Positions 11,084-20,582 of a DNA stretch of 58,471 nt are shown piece by piece; position 1 is the first letter of the stretch; the number at the start of each line of letters is the position of its first letter. The stretch is from an uncultured Calothrix sp. (GTDB taxonomy: Bacteria; Cyanobacteriota; Cyanobacteriia; Cyanobacteriales; Nostocaceae): positions 1 to 58,471 of the forward strand of contig CALJJQ010000109.1 of NCBI GenBank assembly GCA_937973965.1, given 5' to 3'. The notes under the pieces were generated by a model, which ran no database searches, was not told where the DNA came from, and was given only the letters and a program-made list of their open reading frames with translations. Both the position numbers and the translations under genes were made by a program.

Positions 11084-12172
11084 CTAAAATCCATAATCTT
11101 CTACTAATTGCACACATAATTGATTAATTGCTTCCATATCAGGACGATGGGGAAGAGAAGAATTTTGATAAGCAATTTCCATTTCTTGCATTAAATTATC
11201 GGCGGTTTGCATCAATTCCTCGTAACTGTATTCCCCTGCTAAAATCGCCTTTAAATCATCTCCATCTCCAGCATCATATCGATTGACAAATACCTGGCCA
11301 TGACGCAATATTTCCACCCCACTGCGCAGTAAACGGATACAATGCATCCCATGTTTTAAATCATAACCCGATTTACGTTCCATCTCTGCCCTTGCTGGAT
11401 TACGATTTTTTTGCCAATCTTGATAGGCTTTCCATTCCCGTAATGCACCCTGATAGGCTTGACTACGTTGGAGCAAGCGAATAAAATCCTTACGACTATG
11501 GGTTAAATTTTGGGTGTACTCTAAGGCTTCCTCTGGTAATATATACTGTTTGAGAATTCCTTTAAAATCAATATCTCCTGTGAGTAATTGATATAATTGT
11601 TCTGCTTCTGCTAAAAATTCAATTTTGCCGCGAATTAATAAATATAAATACTCTAAAAATGCATTTAATTCCTCCTTACTTAATAACTCTGTGTCTGTGA
11701 TGCCATAATTAGCGGGATTGGGTTTAGTTTGGGGAGGATTTAATAACCATTTACGGTGACTTTCAATTTTTTTGATTTGTGCATATGCATATCCCGCATA
11801 GGTATGCTTAACTTTCTTGGTTAAAAATAACTGACGGTGACTAATTAAAGTTTCTCCTACAGGAGTAATCAAGGGGTATTCCTTTAACCATAATAATTCG
11901 ATAATATTGGGATTCGCACCTGCTAATAAGCTAATATATTTTCGCAGTTCATAAATAACCGTATCTTGATTTCCATCCAAAAAAGGTAGAATACCCGGTT
12001 CATCCCAACCGCTATCTTTTTGTTCCACCCGTTCAAAACCTAAATAATAGGGTTTAGGAGCAATAAATACACCTCGATAATCAAAATCTGAATCAGGACG
12101 ATTTAAGCCATAACCATGACTACCGACTAAACCAATTAAAATCGTTCGATTTTCGACATCAATTCTTTTCAT
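11084..12172 (-). CDS. RlaP-like nucleotidyltransferase family protein
   Basis: A 362-residue protein of the DNA polymerase beta-like nucleotidyltransferase superfamily, RlaP/YcgL branch. The catalytic signature is near the N-terminus: LVGSHGYGLNRPDSDFDYRG holds the GS motif followed by DSDFD, two acidic residues in DxD spacing that would bind metal. A helical C-terminal part follows (KSGYDLKHGMHCIRLLRSGV) with the conserved KHxMHxIRLLR motif of this family. The target (RNA, tRNA or another nucleotide acceptor) is not known. It stands alone on the minus strand, in AT-rich sequence, ending at the hairpin next to the small membrane protein. Confidence 0.8.
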   Translation of the reverse strand: MKRIDVENRTILIGLVGSHGYGLNRPDSDFDYRGVFIAPKPYYLGFERVEQKDSGWDEPGILPFLDGNQDTVIYELRKYISLLAGANPNIIELLWLKEYPLITPVGETLISHRQLFLTKKVKHTYAGYAYAQIKKIESHRKWLLNPPQTKPNPANYGITDTELLSKEELNAFLEYLYLLIRGKIEFLAEAEQLYQLLTGDIDFKGILKQYILPEEALEYTQNLTHSRKDFIRLLQRSQAYQGALREWKAYQDWQKNRNPARAEMERKSGYDLKHGMHCIRLLRSGVEILRHGQVFVNRYDAGDGDDLKAILAGEYSYEELMQTADNLMQEMEIAYQNSSLPHRPDMEAINQLCVQLVEDYGF

Positions 12173-12958
12173 ATCTTCATTTTTTTGTGATTTTTATTTA
12201 GATTGAATTTTATTGAAAAATATCACGTCTAGAAACAAGTAAAAATATCAAAGACAAAATAAAAAAGTCATATAATTTTATTATTAATTATCAGCTTTTA
12301 ATAGTAGCTTACCGTTACGATATTTACCTGAGAGCATGTTTGCCAAGTATTAATTATCATAATTTTGACTATCGTCTTGACTCTGGACAAATCCCTATTG
12401 CCGTACAGACCCGACATGTCGCGTCTCTTCCCATTCCCAAAAACGATAATTCAAGTATTAAAAATGACGATTACTACATAGGAATAATATTTTATTTCTG
12501 TTAGTTTAGCCTACGATTGCGCTGCAAAACTCTGTAAACTTGAAAAGTGTTTTTCCCTAATCTCTACTCCCTGTTCCCTACTCCCTACTCACACAGATAA
12601 TTAGTTAGTTAAATTTTGTGATTTTTGATGTATTATTTGAGTGTTTACCTGTTAAACCACACAGGTATCAGCAGAAGTAACGAAATAGTCATAATCCCGT
12701 ATTTCTCACGAATTAATGGTAAGCACTGAGTAATGGCTTATTTTTCCTCCTAATTCCTACTCCCCAGAATATTTCTAGATATCTATTGGTATAACCTGGA
12801 TTTCTCACGAGTAAGTTGTAAGCCTTGAGTAACGGATTGATTTTCCCTCTACTCCCATCACGGACCACTCCCTATTACCTATGAGTTTTAGGGTTTTGTG
12901 AGAAATGCGGCATAAGTCATTATAAATTAACATGGAATGCAAATTTGGCAAAGTGAAT
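12173..12958. other. Repeat-rich intergenic region
   Basis: About 790 bp without a convincing gene. Contents in order: AT-rich sequence; an imperfect palindrome at about 12404-12427 (CAGACCCGACATGTCGCGTC) followed by TTCCCATTCCCAAAAACGAT, which recurs at 34.26 kb; pyrimidine-rich heptamer-like runs (CTACTCCCTGTTCCCTACTC) near 12560-12595; a partial family B repeat at about 12698-12770; and a full family B repeat at about 12794-12911. The promoter of the methyltransferase-thiL pair must lie close to or inside the last repeat. Confidence 0.6.
12794..12911 (+). repeat. Family B MITE-like repeat, full copy
   Basis: It opens with CCTGGATTTCTCACGAGTAA, continues GCCTTGAGTAACGGATTGAT, and closes with TTAGGGTTTTGTGAGAAATG. 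The ends form an ATTTCTCAC / GTGAGAAAT inverted repeat. Closely related copies lie at 23.57 and 29.77 kb, a partial copy at 12.70 kb and a degraded one at 56.89 kb. Confidence 0.75.
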
Positions 12959-13750
12959 ATGGAAAAACTGACAGGAATATCAGAAACATTGTTAGTAACT
13001 TTATACTTTCGCTACCTGGAAACCTTACGTAGCGATCGCCTGATTCAAGATATACAATCTATAGATATTGTCCAGCAGATTCAGGATGTAGACTGGTCTA
13101 AATTTAGTCGCGATCAAATTAGTCAACTGATGGTTGCCATGAGAACCAAAATTATCGACGACGCAACCAGAAATTTTTTAAAAACCCATCCTTCCGCCAA
13201 TATTATTAATCTTGCGGCGGGATTATGTACCCGATTCTTTCGTGTTGATAATGGCGATTTACAATGGTACAATATCGACTTAGAACCAGTGCAACAGGCT
13301 TGGATGAAATTAATTGGTGAAAGCGATCGCCACAGATTTCTTGTTGGTTCAGCCCTCAATTTTGAGTGGAGCCGCTACTTACCAAATCATCAATCACAAA
13401 AGTATTTACTCATCATGGAAGGATTATCAATGTATTTAAATACGGAGATGATGCACCAATTAATTATCGACATTCAAACCCATTTTCCCCAAAGTGAATT
13501 CATCCTGGATGTTATTAGTGAATCGGCTTTAAACTTTGATAATCCTAATTGTGCTGTCGCCCAAACAAGTGCTAAATTTAATTGGGGAATTAATCATTTA
13601 CAAGATATAGAAACATGGGGAGCAAATATCCACCTTGCTCAAGAATGGGATTACACTGATTATTACCCAGAAAGATGGCACGAAATTAATATCCAAGACC
13701 TGTCCCCATACAAAAATATCAGTAAAGTTGGGCATTTTCTCATTGCATGA
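12959..13750 (+). CDS. Class I SAM methyltransferase, leucine carboxyl methyltransferase-like family
   Basis: A 263-residue protein resembling the PPM1/LCMT-type methyltransferase family (as in YktD), which acts on carboxyl groups in eukaryotes and on polyketide or unknown small substrates in bacteria. The SAM-binding motif is INLAAGLCTRFFRVDNGDLQ at about residues 80-100. A post-I acidic motif (YNIDLEPVQQAW) and the family motif LLIMEGLSMYLN follow. MEKLTGISETLL matches the usual start of the family, so the start at 12959 is preferred over an in-frame ATG at 12932. Its stop overlaps the thiL start by four bases (ATGA), so the two are translationally coupled. The substrate is unknown. Confidence 0.82.
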   Translation: MEKLTGISETLLVTLYFRYLETLRSDRLIQDIQSIDIVQQIQDVDWSKFSRDQISQLMVAMRTKIIDDATRNFLKTHPSANIINLAAGLCTRFFRVDNGDLQWYNIDLEPVQQAWMKLIGESDRHRFLVGSALNFEWSRYLPNHQSQKYLLIMEGLSMYLNTEMMHQLIIDIQTHFPQSEFILDVISESALNFDNPNCAVAQTSAKFNWGINHLQDIETWGANIHLAQEWDYTDYYPERWHEINIQDLSPYKNISKVGHFLIA

Positions 13751-14742
13751 AAATCAGCGAAATTGGCGAACAAGGATTACTGCAAATACTCCAATCCTTC
13801 TGTCCCTCAGAAGTTATTGGCGATGATGCAGCTGTTTTAACAACCCCACCCCATCAATCCCTAGTTGTTACCACCGATGTCTTAGTTGATAATGTTCATT
13901 TCAGTAAAAATACGACATCTGCCTTTGATACAGGTTGGCGTTCCGTTGCAGCCAATCTTTCTGACCTAGCTGCAATGGGAGCAACACCCCTAGCAATCAC
14001 CGTTGGTTTAGGTCTACCAGGAGATACGGACGTAAACTGGGTCGAAAACCTTTACCAAGGAATGAGTAGTTGCCTACAGCCATACCAAACCCCCATTGTC
14101 GGTGGAGATGTAGTGCGATCGCCGACTAAAACCATTTCCATCACAGCCTTGGGTCAAGTTTATCCTCACCAAACAATTTACCGTCACACAGCCCAAGTTG
14201 ATGATGCCATCGTTGTCACCGGGGTACATGGTGCTTCCCGTGCAGGGTTAGAATTACTATTACATCCAGAACAAGGTCTAAACCTAACCGCTAGTAGCCA
14301 ACAGCAATTAAAATTAGCCCATCAACGTCCCCAACCCCGGTTAGATGTAATTCCCATCCTCAAAGATATATTTAAACTCAATGATTCCCCCTTTCGAGTC
14401 ACAGGAATGGACTCCAGCGATGGTTTAGCTGACGCAGTATTGCAAATTTGTCGTGCAAGCGGTGTCGGTGCTATCATCGATTCAAGCCAAATACCCATTC
14501 CCGATGTTTTCTCAACCTGGTTATCACCTACTAAAGCCCTAGAATATGCCCTTTATGGGGGAGAAGATTTTGAATTGGTGTTATGCGTACCCCCACCCAT
14601 CGCAACTCAACTTATAGCCCAAATAAACCACGCTGCAATTATTGGTCGCATCCAAGTCGAACCCCAAGTTCACTTGATAAGTGACAACAAAAAAATCCCT
14701 AGCCAAACTTTAACACTTAACCAAGGATTTCAGCATTTTTAA
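13747..14742 (+). CDS. thiL: Thiamine-monophosphate kinase
   Basis: Phosphorylates thiamine monophosphate to thiamine diphosphate, the last step of cofactor synthesis. It has 331 residues with the family signatures: IGDDAAVLTTP (Mg-ATP and substrate binding), VVTTDVLVDNVHFS, WRSVAANLSDLAAMGATPLA, PIVGGDVVRSP, GMDSSDGLADAVLQIC and YGGEDFELVLCVP. The gene overlaps the methyltransferase stop by four bases. A strong hairpin follows at 14765-14786. Confidence 0.96.
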   Translation: MKISEIGEQGLLQILQSFCPSEVIGDDAAVLTTPPHQSLVVTTDVLVDNVHFSKNTTSAFDTGWRSVAANLSDLAAMGATPLAITVGLGLPGDTDVNWVENLYQGMSSCLQPYQTPIVGGDVVRSPTKTISITALGQVYPHQTIYRHTAQVDDAIVVTGVHGASRAGLELLLHPEQGLNLTASSQQQLKLAHQRPQPRLDVIPILKDIFKLNDSPFRVTGMDSSDGLADAVLQICRASGVGAIIDSSQIPIPDVFSTWLSPTKALEYALYGGEDFELVLCVPPPIATQLIAQINHAAIIGRIQVEPQVHLISDNKKIPSQTLTLNQGFQHF

Positions 14743-14764
14743 TTTCTTTATTTGGAAAACTCCT

Positions 14765-14786
14765 AGGACGAACATTTGTTCGCCCT
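14765..14786. terminator. Bidirectional hairpin between thiL and gap2
   Basis: AGGACGAACATTTGTTCGCC forms a 10-pair stem with one mismatch and a tight loop, between the convergent ends of thiL (plus) and gap2 (minus). On the plus strand it is followed by GAATTTTCC, a weak T-run. Position and symmetry fit a shared terminator. Confidence 0.65.
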
Positions 14787-14805
14787 GAATTTTCCCAAAA
14801 AACAA

Positions 14806-15819
14806 TTATTGCCACTTGGCAGCAACTAATTCAGCAAGGTCGAGTACGCGTTGGCTGTAACCCCACTCGTTATCATACCAAGCCATAACTTTGACCATAT
14901 CGCTACCCATTACCATTGTCAGGCTAGAGTCAACAATCGAAGACTCATCGGTTCCTTGGTAATCGGAGGAAACTAAAGGTAGTTCGCTATAACCCAGAAT
15001 TCCCTTGAGTTCGTTTTCTGAAGCTTGTTTTAAGGCTTCGTTGACCTCTTCAGCAATTGTCCGTTTTTCAACTTGAACAACGAAATCCACCATTGAGACA
15101 TTAGGGGTTGGTACGCGTAATGCCACACCATTAAGTTTACCCTTCAAATCAGGTAATACCAAAGCTACCGCCTTCGCTGCACCGGTGGAAGTGGGAACGA
15201 TATTCATTGCTGCTGCTCGAGCTCGACGGGGGTCGCGGTGAGACGCATCCAGCAAACGTTGGTCCCCAGTGTAGCTATGGGTAGTGGTCATTGTCCCTTT
15301 GATGATGTGGAACTTCTCGTTCAACACCTTGGCTACGGGTGCAAGACAGTTAGTAGTACAGCTGGCATTACTGATAATGTGGTGCTGGTTGTGGTCATAT
15401 TCATGGTGGTTCACACCAATTACAAACGTCCCATCCTCATTTTTCCCAGGAGCCGTAATCAAAACCTTTTTCGCACCAGCATTAATATGCTTCATTGCGC
15501 CTTCTCTGGCGGTGAATACGCCTGTTGCTTCGATTACAAGATCGATTTCCCACTCCTTCCAGGGCAAGTTTTCTGGGTTCCGATCCGATACACATTTTAC
15601 CATCTTGCCATTGATGGTAATCGAATTATCATCAGCGCTAATGTCAGCATTTCTTAATTTGCCCAGCATCGTATCGTACTTGAGTAGATGCGCGTTGGTT
15701 CTGGGGTCAGAAGTGTCGTTAATAGCAACTAGTTCGATATTGCTGTGTTCACGACCAATCCAGCAACGTGCGAAGTTACGTCCGATGCGACCGAAACCAT
15801 TGATTGCAACTCTAATCAC
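14806..15819 (-). CDS. gap2: Glyceraldehyde-3-phosphate dehydrogenase, Gap2 photosynthetic type
   Basis: The Calvin-cycle and gluconeogenic GAPDH of cyanobacteria, able to use NADP(H). It has 337 residues. The Rossmann start is [20 protein letters not shown]. The cofactor loop [16 protein letters not shown] is typical of Gap2. The catalytic Cys154 lies in [12 protein letters not shown], and the catalytic His is in [19 protein letters not shown]. The C-terminal [20 protein letters not shown] is standard. Gap1-type glycolytic enzymes lack the DTSDP loop. A bidirectional terminator is shared with thiL. Confidence 0.97.
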   Translation of the reverse strand: MIRVAINGFGRIGRNFARCWIGREHSNIELVAINDTSDPRTNAHLLKYDTMLGKLRNADISADDNSITINGKMVKCVSDRNPENLPWKEWEIDLVIEATGVFTAREGAMKHINAGAKKVLITAPGKNEDGTFVIGVNHHEYDHNQHHIISNASCTTNCLAPVAKVLNEKFHIIKGTMTTTHSYTGDQRLLDASHRDPRRARAAAMNIVPTSTGAAKAVALVLPDLKGKLNGVALRVPTPNVSMVDFVVQVEKRTIAEEVNEALKQASENELKGILGYSELPLVSSDYQGTDESSIVDSSLTMVMGSDMVKVMAWYDNEWGYSQRVLDLAELVAAKWQ

Positions 15820-16989
15820 TGCGTCTTGCCCTCTGTTTATGCCTAAATGCTACTTATGACCCCAATCATATCGCAAAGAGGGAGTATTTATAACTATAGA
15901 GTGTTAGATTCTTAAAAAAATCTAATAATTTAATATTCGTAGTCTGAAGGACTTGAGGTCATTTTCCCGGTAACGGTGGAAGAGACTACATGGTGGGTCA
16001 TCTGTATTTTCAGTCAAATTCCCATAATCTAAGTATTCTTCTTATCCTAAGTATTCCCCCGGAGGCATGTCATAATTTTCCGTGTGTGCTACGGGGACCG
16101 TTGGTTAATTGTAATACTGCGTGCTTGCATTAATTTATAAGGTTGAGTTATATTCGCACCACTTGGGTTGAAATCGATACTGCTGAGGAAATTAAATCAA
16201 AGCGATGTGAGATTGACCCACTGCTTCTACCCTGTGCCTAACTGTTTGCCAGTGCATCGCCAAAACCAAATGATCCAAATCGGCTTGATTGTGAATTTGC
16301 GGAATAACTTGCCCATAATACCAATATGCTACTTGATGGCAAAGAAGATTACGTATAGAACAAGATTTTTTTTACTAGTTCCAGAAATGATTCCTGATAC
16401 GGTTCCCCCTGAGATGGAATCATCAATGTTTGTATCCTTCCTGTGTGGCTCAAAATCGGCTACATGTCCACTATGCTTAGAGTTGGAGATGAAGTAGGAA
16501 GCCAATATTTCCTAGAAGCAATGGCTGGAAATTGCCAACAATCCTGGAAATATCTCAAATTAACATAGATAAGGCTATTGGAATTGGGGGATAGGTTTTT
16601 GGAGATGGCAGTCGTGTAGGCTTAAGACCGTATTTACTACCATCGACATTCACCCTAATCACGTGCTTGAATCTGGAAGGTAGTTTGCCAAACTGCTGGT
16701 AACTGTAAATATCTGCTCCTGATTTGGAAAAATTGTATTTCCGAATACAATTGTTAATTTCCCGATGCAGATGAAATACTGCGAATAAACATATTATTAA
16801 TTATCACGAGGTAAATCAGTCAGGGGGAGTTACAATCAATGGCAATCAATTTTACTCTTAGGAGAATAAAGAATGCCAAAAATGGGAAAACAGGCTTGAC
16901 AACAGTATCGATAAAAATAGAATACCTGTTATGATACGCGTGTCATTGTCCGAATCCGGTGTGGTGTGGTGTTAGAGGAGTAATCTCAA
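15820..16989. other. Long gap with possible decayed coding sequence
   Basis: About 1.17 kb between the divergent gap2 and murC genes. The first 100 bases should carry the gap2 promoter. At about 16150-16560 short protein-like segments appear in plus-strand frames but are broken by stops (WVEIDTAEEIKSKRCEIDPL; LAHNTNMLLDGKEDYV; MSTMLRVGDEVGSQYFLEAM), which suggests a decayed gene of unknown identity. The murC start is preceded by AGAGGAG about eight bases upstream. Confidence 0.4.
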
Positions 16990-18435
16990 ATGGAAAGAAA
17001 AATAGAGTTTAGTGGCAAGCCATTTCATTTTATCGGTATTGGTGGAATCGGTATGTCAGCACTGGCTTATGTGCTTGCAAAACGCCAATTACCAGTGTCC
17101 GGTTCGGATGTTAGACCCAATCAAATAACTCGCCGACTGGAATCGATTGGGGCTACAATTTTTAGTCGTCAAGAAGCTAGTAATCTGGAAATATTTCGTT
17201 CCCTAAACCAGGAGGAACAAGGTATTGATAATGCTGAGGAAACAGCAAATCTACCTCAAGTAATATGTTCTACTGCTATTAATAAAAATAATCCTGAATA
17301 TAAGGCAGCGCTGGAACTAGGCTGCCCTATTTTTCATCGTTCAGATGTACTGGCGGCATTAATTGCTGAACATTACAGTATTGCGGTTGGTGGAACCCAC
17401 GGGAAAACAACCACCAGCAGCATGATTGGTTATATGCTATTGGAGGCAGGACTTGATCCGACTATTATAGTTGGTGGGGAAGTGAATGCTTGGGAAGGAA
17501 ATGCCCGTGTGGGTCAAAGTCAGTATTTGGTAGCAGAAGCCGATGAATCGGATGGTTCCCTAGTCAAACACGCACCTACCATCGGTATTATTACTAATAT
17601 TGAGCTAGACCATCCCGACCATTATGATAGCTTGGATCAGGTGGTGGATATTTTCCAAAAATTTGCCAACTCCTGTGAAATTGTCGTTGGTAGTATTGAT
17701 TGCGAAACTGTGCGATCGCAAATTCAGCCCACTATTTCCTACAGTCTCCATCCTGATACCAATGCTGATTATTATGTTACAGACATTGATTATCGTGCTG
17801 ACGGGACAAGGGCTTTAGTTTGGGAACAGGGTAAACCTTTAGGTGTACTAAACCTCCAGCTTTTGAGTCGCCACAATTTAAGCAATGCTTTAGCCGCAGT
17901 TGCAGTTGGTCGTCACCTCGGTTTGGAATTTGGAGAAATTGCCAAGGGTTTAGCCACCTTTGAAGGAGCAAGACGTAGATTTGAATTTCGCGGCGAAGTT
18001 GATGGTATCACCTTCATTGATGATTATGCCCACCACCCCAGTGAAATTCGCGCTACCCTAGCCGCAGCTAGGCTACAAGCAGCCCCTGGTAGCAGAGTGG
18101 TAGCCATCTTCCAGCCCCACCGTTACAGCCGGACGCTGACTTTTTTAGATGAGTTTGCGACAAGTTTTGGCCATGCAGATTTGGTGGTGTTAACTGATAT
18201 TTACAGCGCGGGAGAAACTAATCCCGGTTCCGTTAGTGGTCAAACTTTAGCCGACCGGGTTGTGCAACACCACGACCATGTTTACTACCAGCCCTCTGTT
18301 GAGGATATGTGTGAATTCCTCACCAATATTCTCATCCCTGGTGATTTAGTCTTGTTTTTGGGCGCAGGTAACTTAAATCAAGTTATTCCTACCTTGATTG
18401 CTGCACTTCGTCAACCAGCACAAGCAACTTCATAG
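16990..18435 (+). CDS. murC: UDP-N-acetylmuramate--L-alanine ligase
   Basis: Adds L-alanine to UDP-MurNAc in the cytoplasm, the first peptide step of peptidoglycan synthesis. It has 481 residues. The N-terminal nucleotide-binding motif is FHFIGIGGIGMSALAYVL. The ATP loop is GGTHGKTTTSSMIGY, with GTHGKT at residues 135-140. The central ligase motif is ITNIELDHPDHYDSLDQ. The substrate loop is FIDDYAHHPSEIRATLAAAR. It is followed by murB 128 bp downstream in the same direction, the usual cyanobacterial pair. Confidence 0.97.
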   Translation: MERKIEFSGKPFHFIGIGGIGMSALAYVLAKRQLPVSGSDVRPNQITRRLESIGATIFSRQEASNLEIFRSLNQEEQGIDNAEETANLPQVICSTAINKNNPEYKAALELGCPIFHRSDVLAALIAEHYSIAVGGTHGKTTTSSMIGYMLLEAGLDPTIIVGGEVNAWEGNARVGQSQYLVAEADESDGSLVKHAPTIGIITNIELDHPDHYDSLDQVVDIFQKFANSCEIVVGSIDCETVRSQIQPTISYSLHPDTNADYYVTDIDYRADGTRALVWEQGKPLGVLNLQLLSRHNLSNALAAVAVGRHLGLEFGEIAKGLATFEGARRRFEFRGEVDGITFIDDYAHHPSEIRATLAAARLQAAPGSRVVAIFQPHRYSRTLTFLDEFATSFGHADLVVLTDIYSAGETNPGSVSGQTLADRVVQHHDHVYYQPSVEDMCEFLTNILIPGDLVLFLGAGNLNQVIPTLIAALRQPAQATS

Positions 18436-18563
18436 TTGAAGTCACTGAAGCTAGCAAAGGAAACATCCGGTAAACCATCGGCCAGGTGTTTCTGACTTCT
18501 TTGGCTGATTTTTTTCAGCGTTCATCGGTTATTAAATGTATCAATAATTTAGATTCAAAGAAA

Positions 18564-19562
18564 ATGACAATATCTCGGGCAATGGCGGATGTCTGCAATC
18601 CTTCTGATTTAGGTATAGACCCTCAAGTTATTCAGCAATCTCCTGGGAAAAATATGATTATTCTGCCAGATGCAGACTGCGCGATTAAACAATATGTTCC
18701 GCTATCAAAATATACATCTTACCGCGTGGGTGGTCCGGCGGAGTGGTATGCAGCACCAAAAGATTTAAATGCAATGAGGGCATGTATTGCCTATGCTCAA
18801 AAGGAAGGATTAGATGTTACCATTTTAGGGGCTGGCTCTAATTTATTAGTGAGCGATCGCGGACTACCTGGTTTAGTAATTAGTACCCGTCACCTGCGTC
18901 AAACCATATTCGATGAAAGCAACGGTCAAATAACCGTATCCGCAGGAGAACCAATTCCCGGTTTAGCCTGGAGTGCAGCCGAACGGGGTTGGCAAGGTCT
19001 AGAATGGGCAGTGGGAATTCCCGGAACCGTCGGTGGTGCTGTGGTGATGAATGCTGGCGCTCACAACTCTTGTATCGCCGACATTTTCGTTAGCGCCGAA
19101 GTGTTAACTCCCGAAGGCAACATTAAAATTATAACCCCTGATGAGTTAGGATATGCTTACCGCACATCTAATTTACAGGGTAGTCAGTATGTTGTCACCC
19201 AAGCAACATTCCAACTATCCCCCGGTGCAGATCCAGCTCTGGTTACTGCCACCACTAAGCAACACAAAGAACACCGTCTCAACACCCAACCCTATGATAA
19301 ACCCAGTTGCGGTAGTGTATTTCGCAACCCAAAACCCTATGCTGCGGGTTGGCTAATTGAACAAGCTGGATTGAAGGGTTATCAAATCGGTAAAGCTCAA
19401 GTCGCACCCCGTCACGCCAATTTTATTATTAATTGTGGCGGTGCAACTGCTAGTGATATTTTTAACCTAATTCGTCACATCCAAAATAGTGTACAAGAAC
19501 ATTGGTCAATCCTGCTAGAGCCAGAAGTAAAAATGATGGGGGATTTTCAAACTGCTTTTTAA
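18564..19562 (+). CDS. murB: UDP-N-acetylenolpyruvoylglucosamine reductase
   Basis: The flavoenzyme that reduces UDP-GlcNAc-enolpyruvate to UDP-MurNAc, making the substrate of MurC. It has 332 residues from the chosen start. The FAD-binding segments are TSYRVGGPAEWYAAP and LGAGSNLLVSDRGLPGLVI, then GIPGTVGGAVVMNAGAH. The YRTSNLQG and SCGSVFRNP motifs carry the catalytic Tyr and Ser regions, and LLEPEVKMMG the final Glu. The frame is open back to 18486, but MTISRAM at 18564 matches the usual cyanobacterial start and has AAAGAAA just upstream. Likely co-transcribed with murC. Confidence 0.96.
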   Translation: MTISRAMADVCNPSDLGIDPQVIQQSPGKNMIILPDADCAIKQYVPLSKYTSYRVGGPAEWYAAPKDLNAMRACIAYAQKEGLDVTILGAGSNLLVSDRGLPGLVISTRHLRQTIFDESNGQITVSAGEPIPGLAWSAAERGWQGLEWAVGIPGTVGGAVVMNAGAHNSCIADIFVSAEVLTPEGNIKIITPDELGYAYRTSNLQGSQYVVTQATFQLSPGADPALVTATTKQHKEHRLNTQPYDKPSCGSVFRNPKPYAAGWLIEQAGLKGYQIGKAQVAPRHANFIINCGGATASDIFNLIRHIQNSVQEHWSILLEPEVKMMGDFQTAF

Positions 19563-19582
19563 AGTATAAATCGTCAGAAATC

Positions 19583-19697
19583 GGGCTTTGAGGATCAGGT
19601 AATCGCAACAGGTAGATCCGCGACTTCGGATATTTGTCTCCAGGTAGTGGGATTAAATTAGTTGTGTTACATGCCTCTCTATCAAAGCCCTATCCTC
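19583..19697 (+). ncRNA. Candidate structured RNA downstream of murB
   Basis: A nested, long-range set of inverted repeats: GGGCTTTGA (19583-19591) pairs perfectly with TCAAAGCCC (19682-19690); inside it GAGG pairs with CCTC and GTAA-CAAC with GTTG-TTAC; the centre holds an ATCCG/CGGAT hairpin with a six-base loop. GAGGAT can alternatively pair with ATCCTC at 19692-19697, a possible switch. It matches no RNA family I can name (not SRP, 6S, tmRNA or RNase P by sight). It could be an mRNA 3' structure, an independent RNA or repeat-derived. It ends where the family A repeat begins. Confidence 0.4.
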
Positions 19698-19830
19698 TAG
19701 TAGGTAAGCACATTAATTTTGATAGGTGAAGAAAGGCACGTAGTAGCACTTTAGCGCCTTTATTAAAGTATATTCAAGCTTTTTCGGGGCTAGAGACACC
19801 ACTACGAAAACCTCATAACCTAATGTAGTC
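19695..19830 (+). repeat. Family A MITE-like repeat, copy 2
   Basis: It starts CTAGTAGGTAAGCACATTAA and contains the core GGCACGTAGTAGCACTTTAG. Then comes GCTTTTTCGGGGCTAGAGAC, followed by CACTACGAAAACCTCATAAC. It aligns along its length with the copies at the window start and at 21.05 and 50.1 kb. Confidence 0.7.
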
Positions 19831-19858
19831 AAAATACTAGTCTGGAAAAATATATAGT

Positions 19859-19960
19859 AGGACTTACGATTCGTTACAAGAAATTACTTACAACCCTACG
19901 GTCAATCCGCTACGCGAAGAAGTGCAATGACGGTGTTTACGTTGTTCTTCCGTAAGTCCT
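19859..19960. repeat. MITE-like element with AGGACTTACG inverted ends
   Basis: Perfect 10-bp terminal inverted repeats (AGGACTTACG at 19859-19868 and CGTAAGTCCT at 19951-19960) bound about 100 bp that also contains AATCCGCTACGCGAAGAAG. The size and ends fit a non-autonomous element. It carries no coding sequence. Confidence 0.6.
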
Positions 19961-19968
19961 GTATAGTA

Positions 19969-20002
19969 TAAAAAAGGAGTGCAAATATACACCCCTTTTT
20001 TT
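19969..20002 (-). terminator. Terminator for the HTH gene
   Basis: On the minus strand an A-tract, a GGGGTGTA...GCACTCC-type hairpin and a T-run follow one another. This is the form of an intrinsic terminator, 59 bp after the stop of the HTH gene at 20061. It may act in both directions because both flanks are A/T tracts. Confidence 0.6.
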
Positions 20003-20060
20003 ATTTTTGGTTGTTTTTGGCGTTGATAATTTAGTTAAGTTAGTTAAGTCCTGCAAAATA

Positions 20061-20300
20061 CTACCACTGTTCCCAGGTATTTCTTTTTCGGGCACAATAA
20101 TCCATTAACGCTCCCCGACTAATCACCCTGAACCCATTTATCCTTTGTGACGGAAGTTGTCCGCGCTGCATTAAAGTATACAAACTGCTTTGGCTAATAT
20201 GTAAGTATCGTGCAGCTTCCGTCGGTGAAATACCTCGTTGCGTCATCCATAACCTTTTAGGTGTTTTTTTCCACAAATTATTCCGTCTCATGTCTTTCAA
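20061..20300 (-). CDS. Small excisionase/MerR-like helix-turn-helix protein
   Basis: A 79-residue basic protein. The segment ISPTEAARYLHISQSSLYTL followed by MQRGQLPSQRINGFRVISRG is the winged helix-turn-helix of the excisionase-type DNA-binding family. It ends with a short basic and aromatic tail. Such proteins act as recombination directionality factors or as small regulators. No integrase or phage gene lies nearby, so a regulatory role is as likely as an excision role. Starts at Met1, Met4 or the internal Met19 are all possible. It has its own terminator. Confidence 0.75.
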   Translation of the reverse strand: MKDMRRNNLWKKTPKRLWMTQRGISPTEAARYLHISQSSLYTLMQRGQLPSQRINGFRVISRGALMDYCARKRNTWEQW

Positions 20301-20582
20301 CCTACTGCAAACGTATACTCAATCAATTTCGTTGTCAAAGGTACAGTCCTGATCAAAATAACCTTGCCCCCTCAGTAGTAAAAGCGTCAAAAGCAACAAG
20401 TATCGCCAAGTTCTACTTACATTCAGGCGAGGAGTATTTCGATTAACATCTAAACTCATCCTAGCAGATTCTAAAGAAAATCTGTAGAATGGTAATTGTA
20501 TGTGTTTGCTTTGGTTGTGTGTAGATAGGGACTCGAAGCTATTTGTTGAGACCCGGAATACAAAACTCGAAAAAATAAATAT

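Noticed and set aside
16168-16497. 109-residue open frame
   Set aside because: Protein-like pieces are scattered over different frames, so this single frame is not a real gene.
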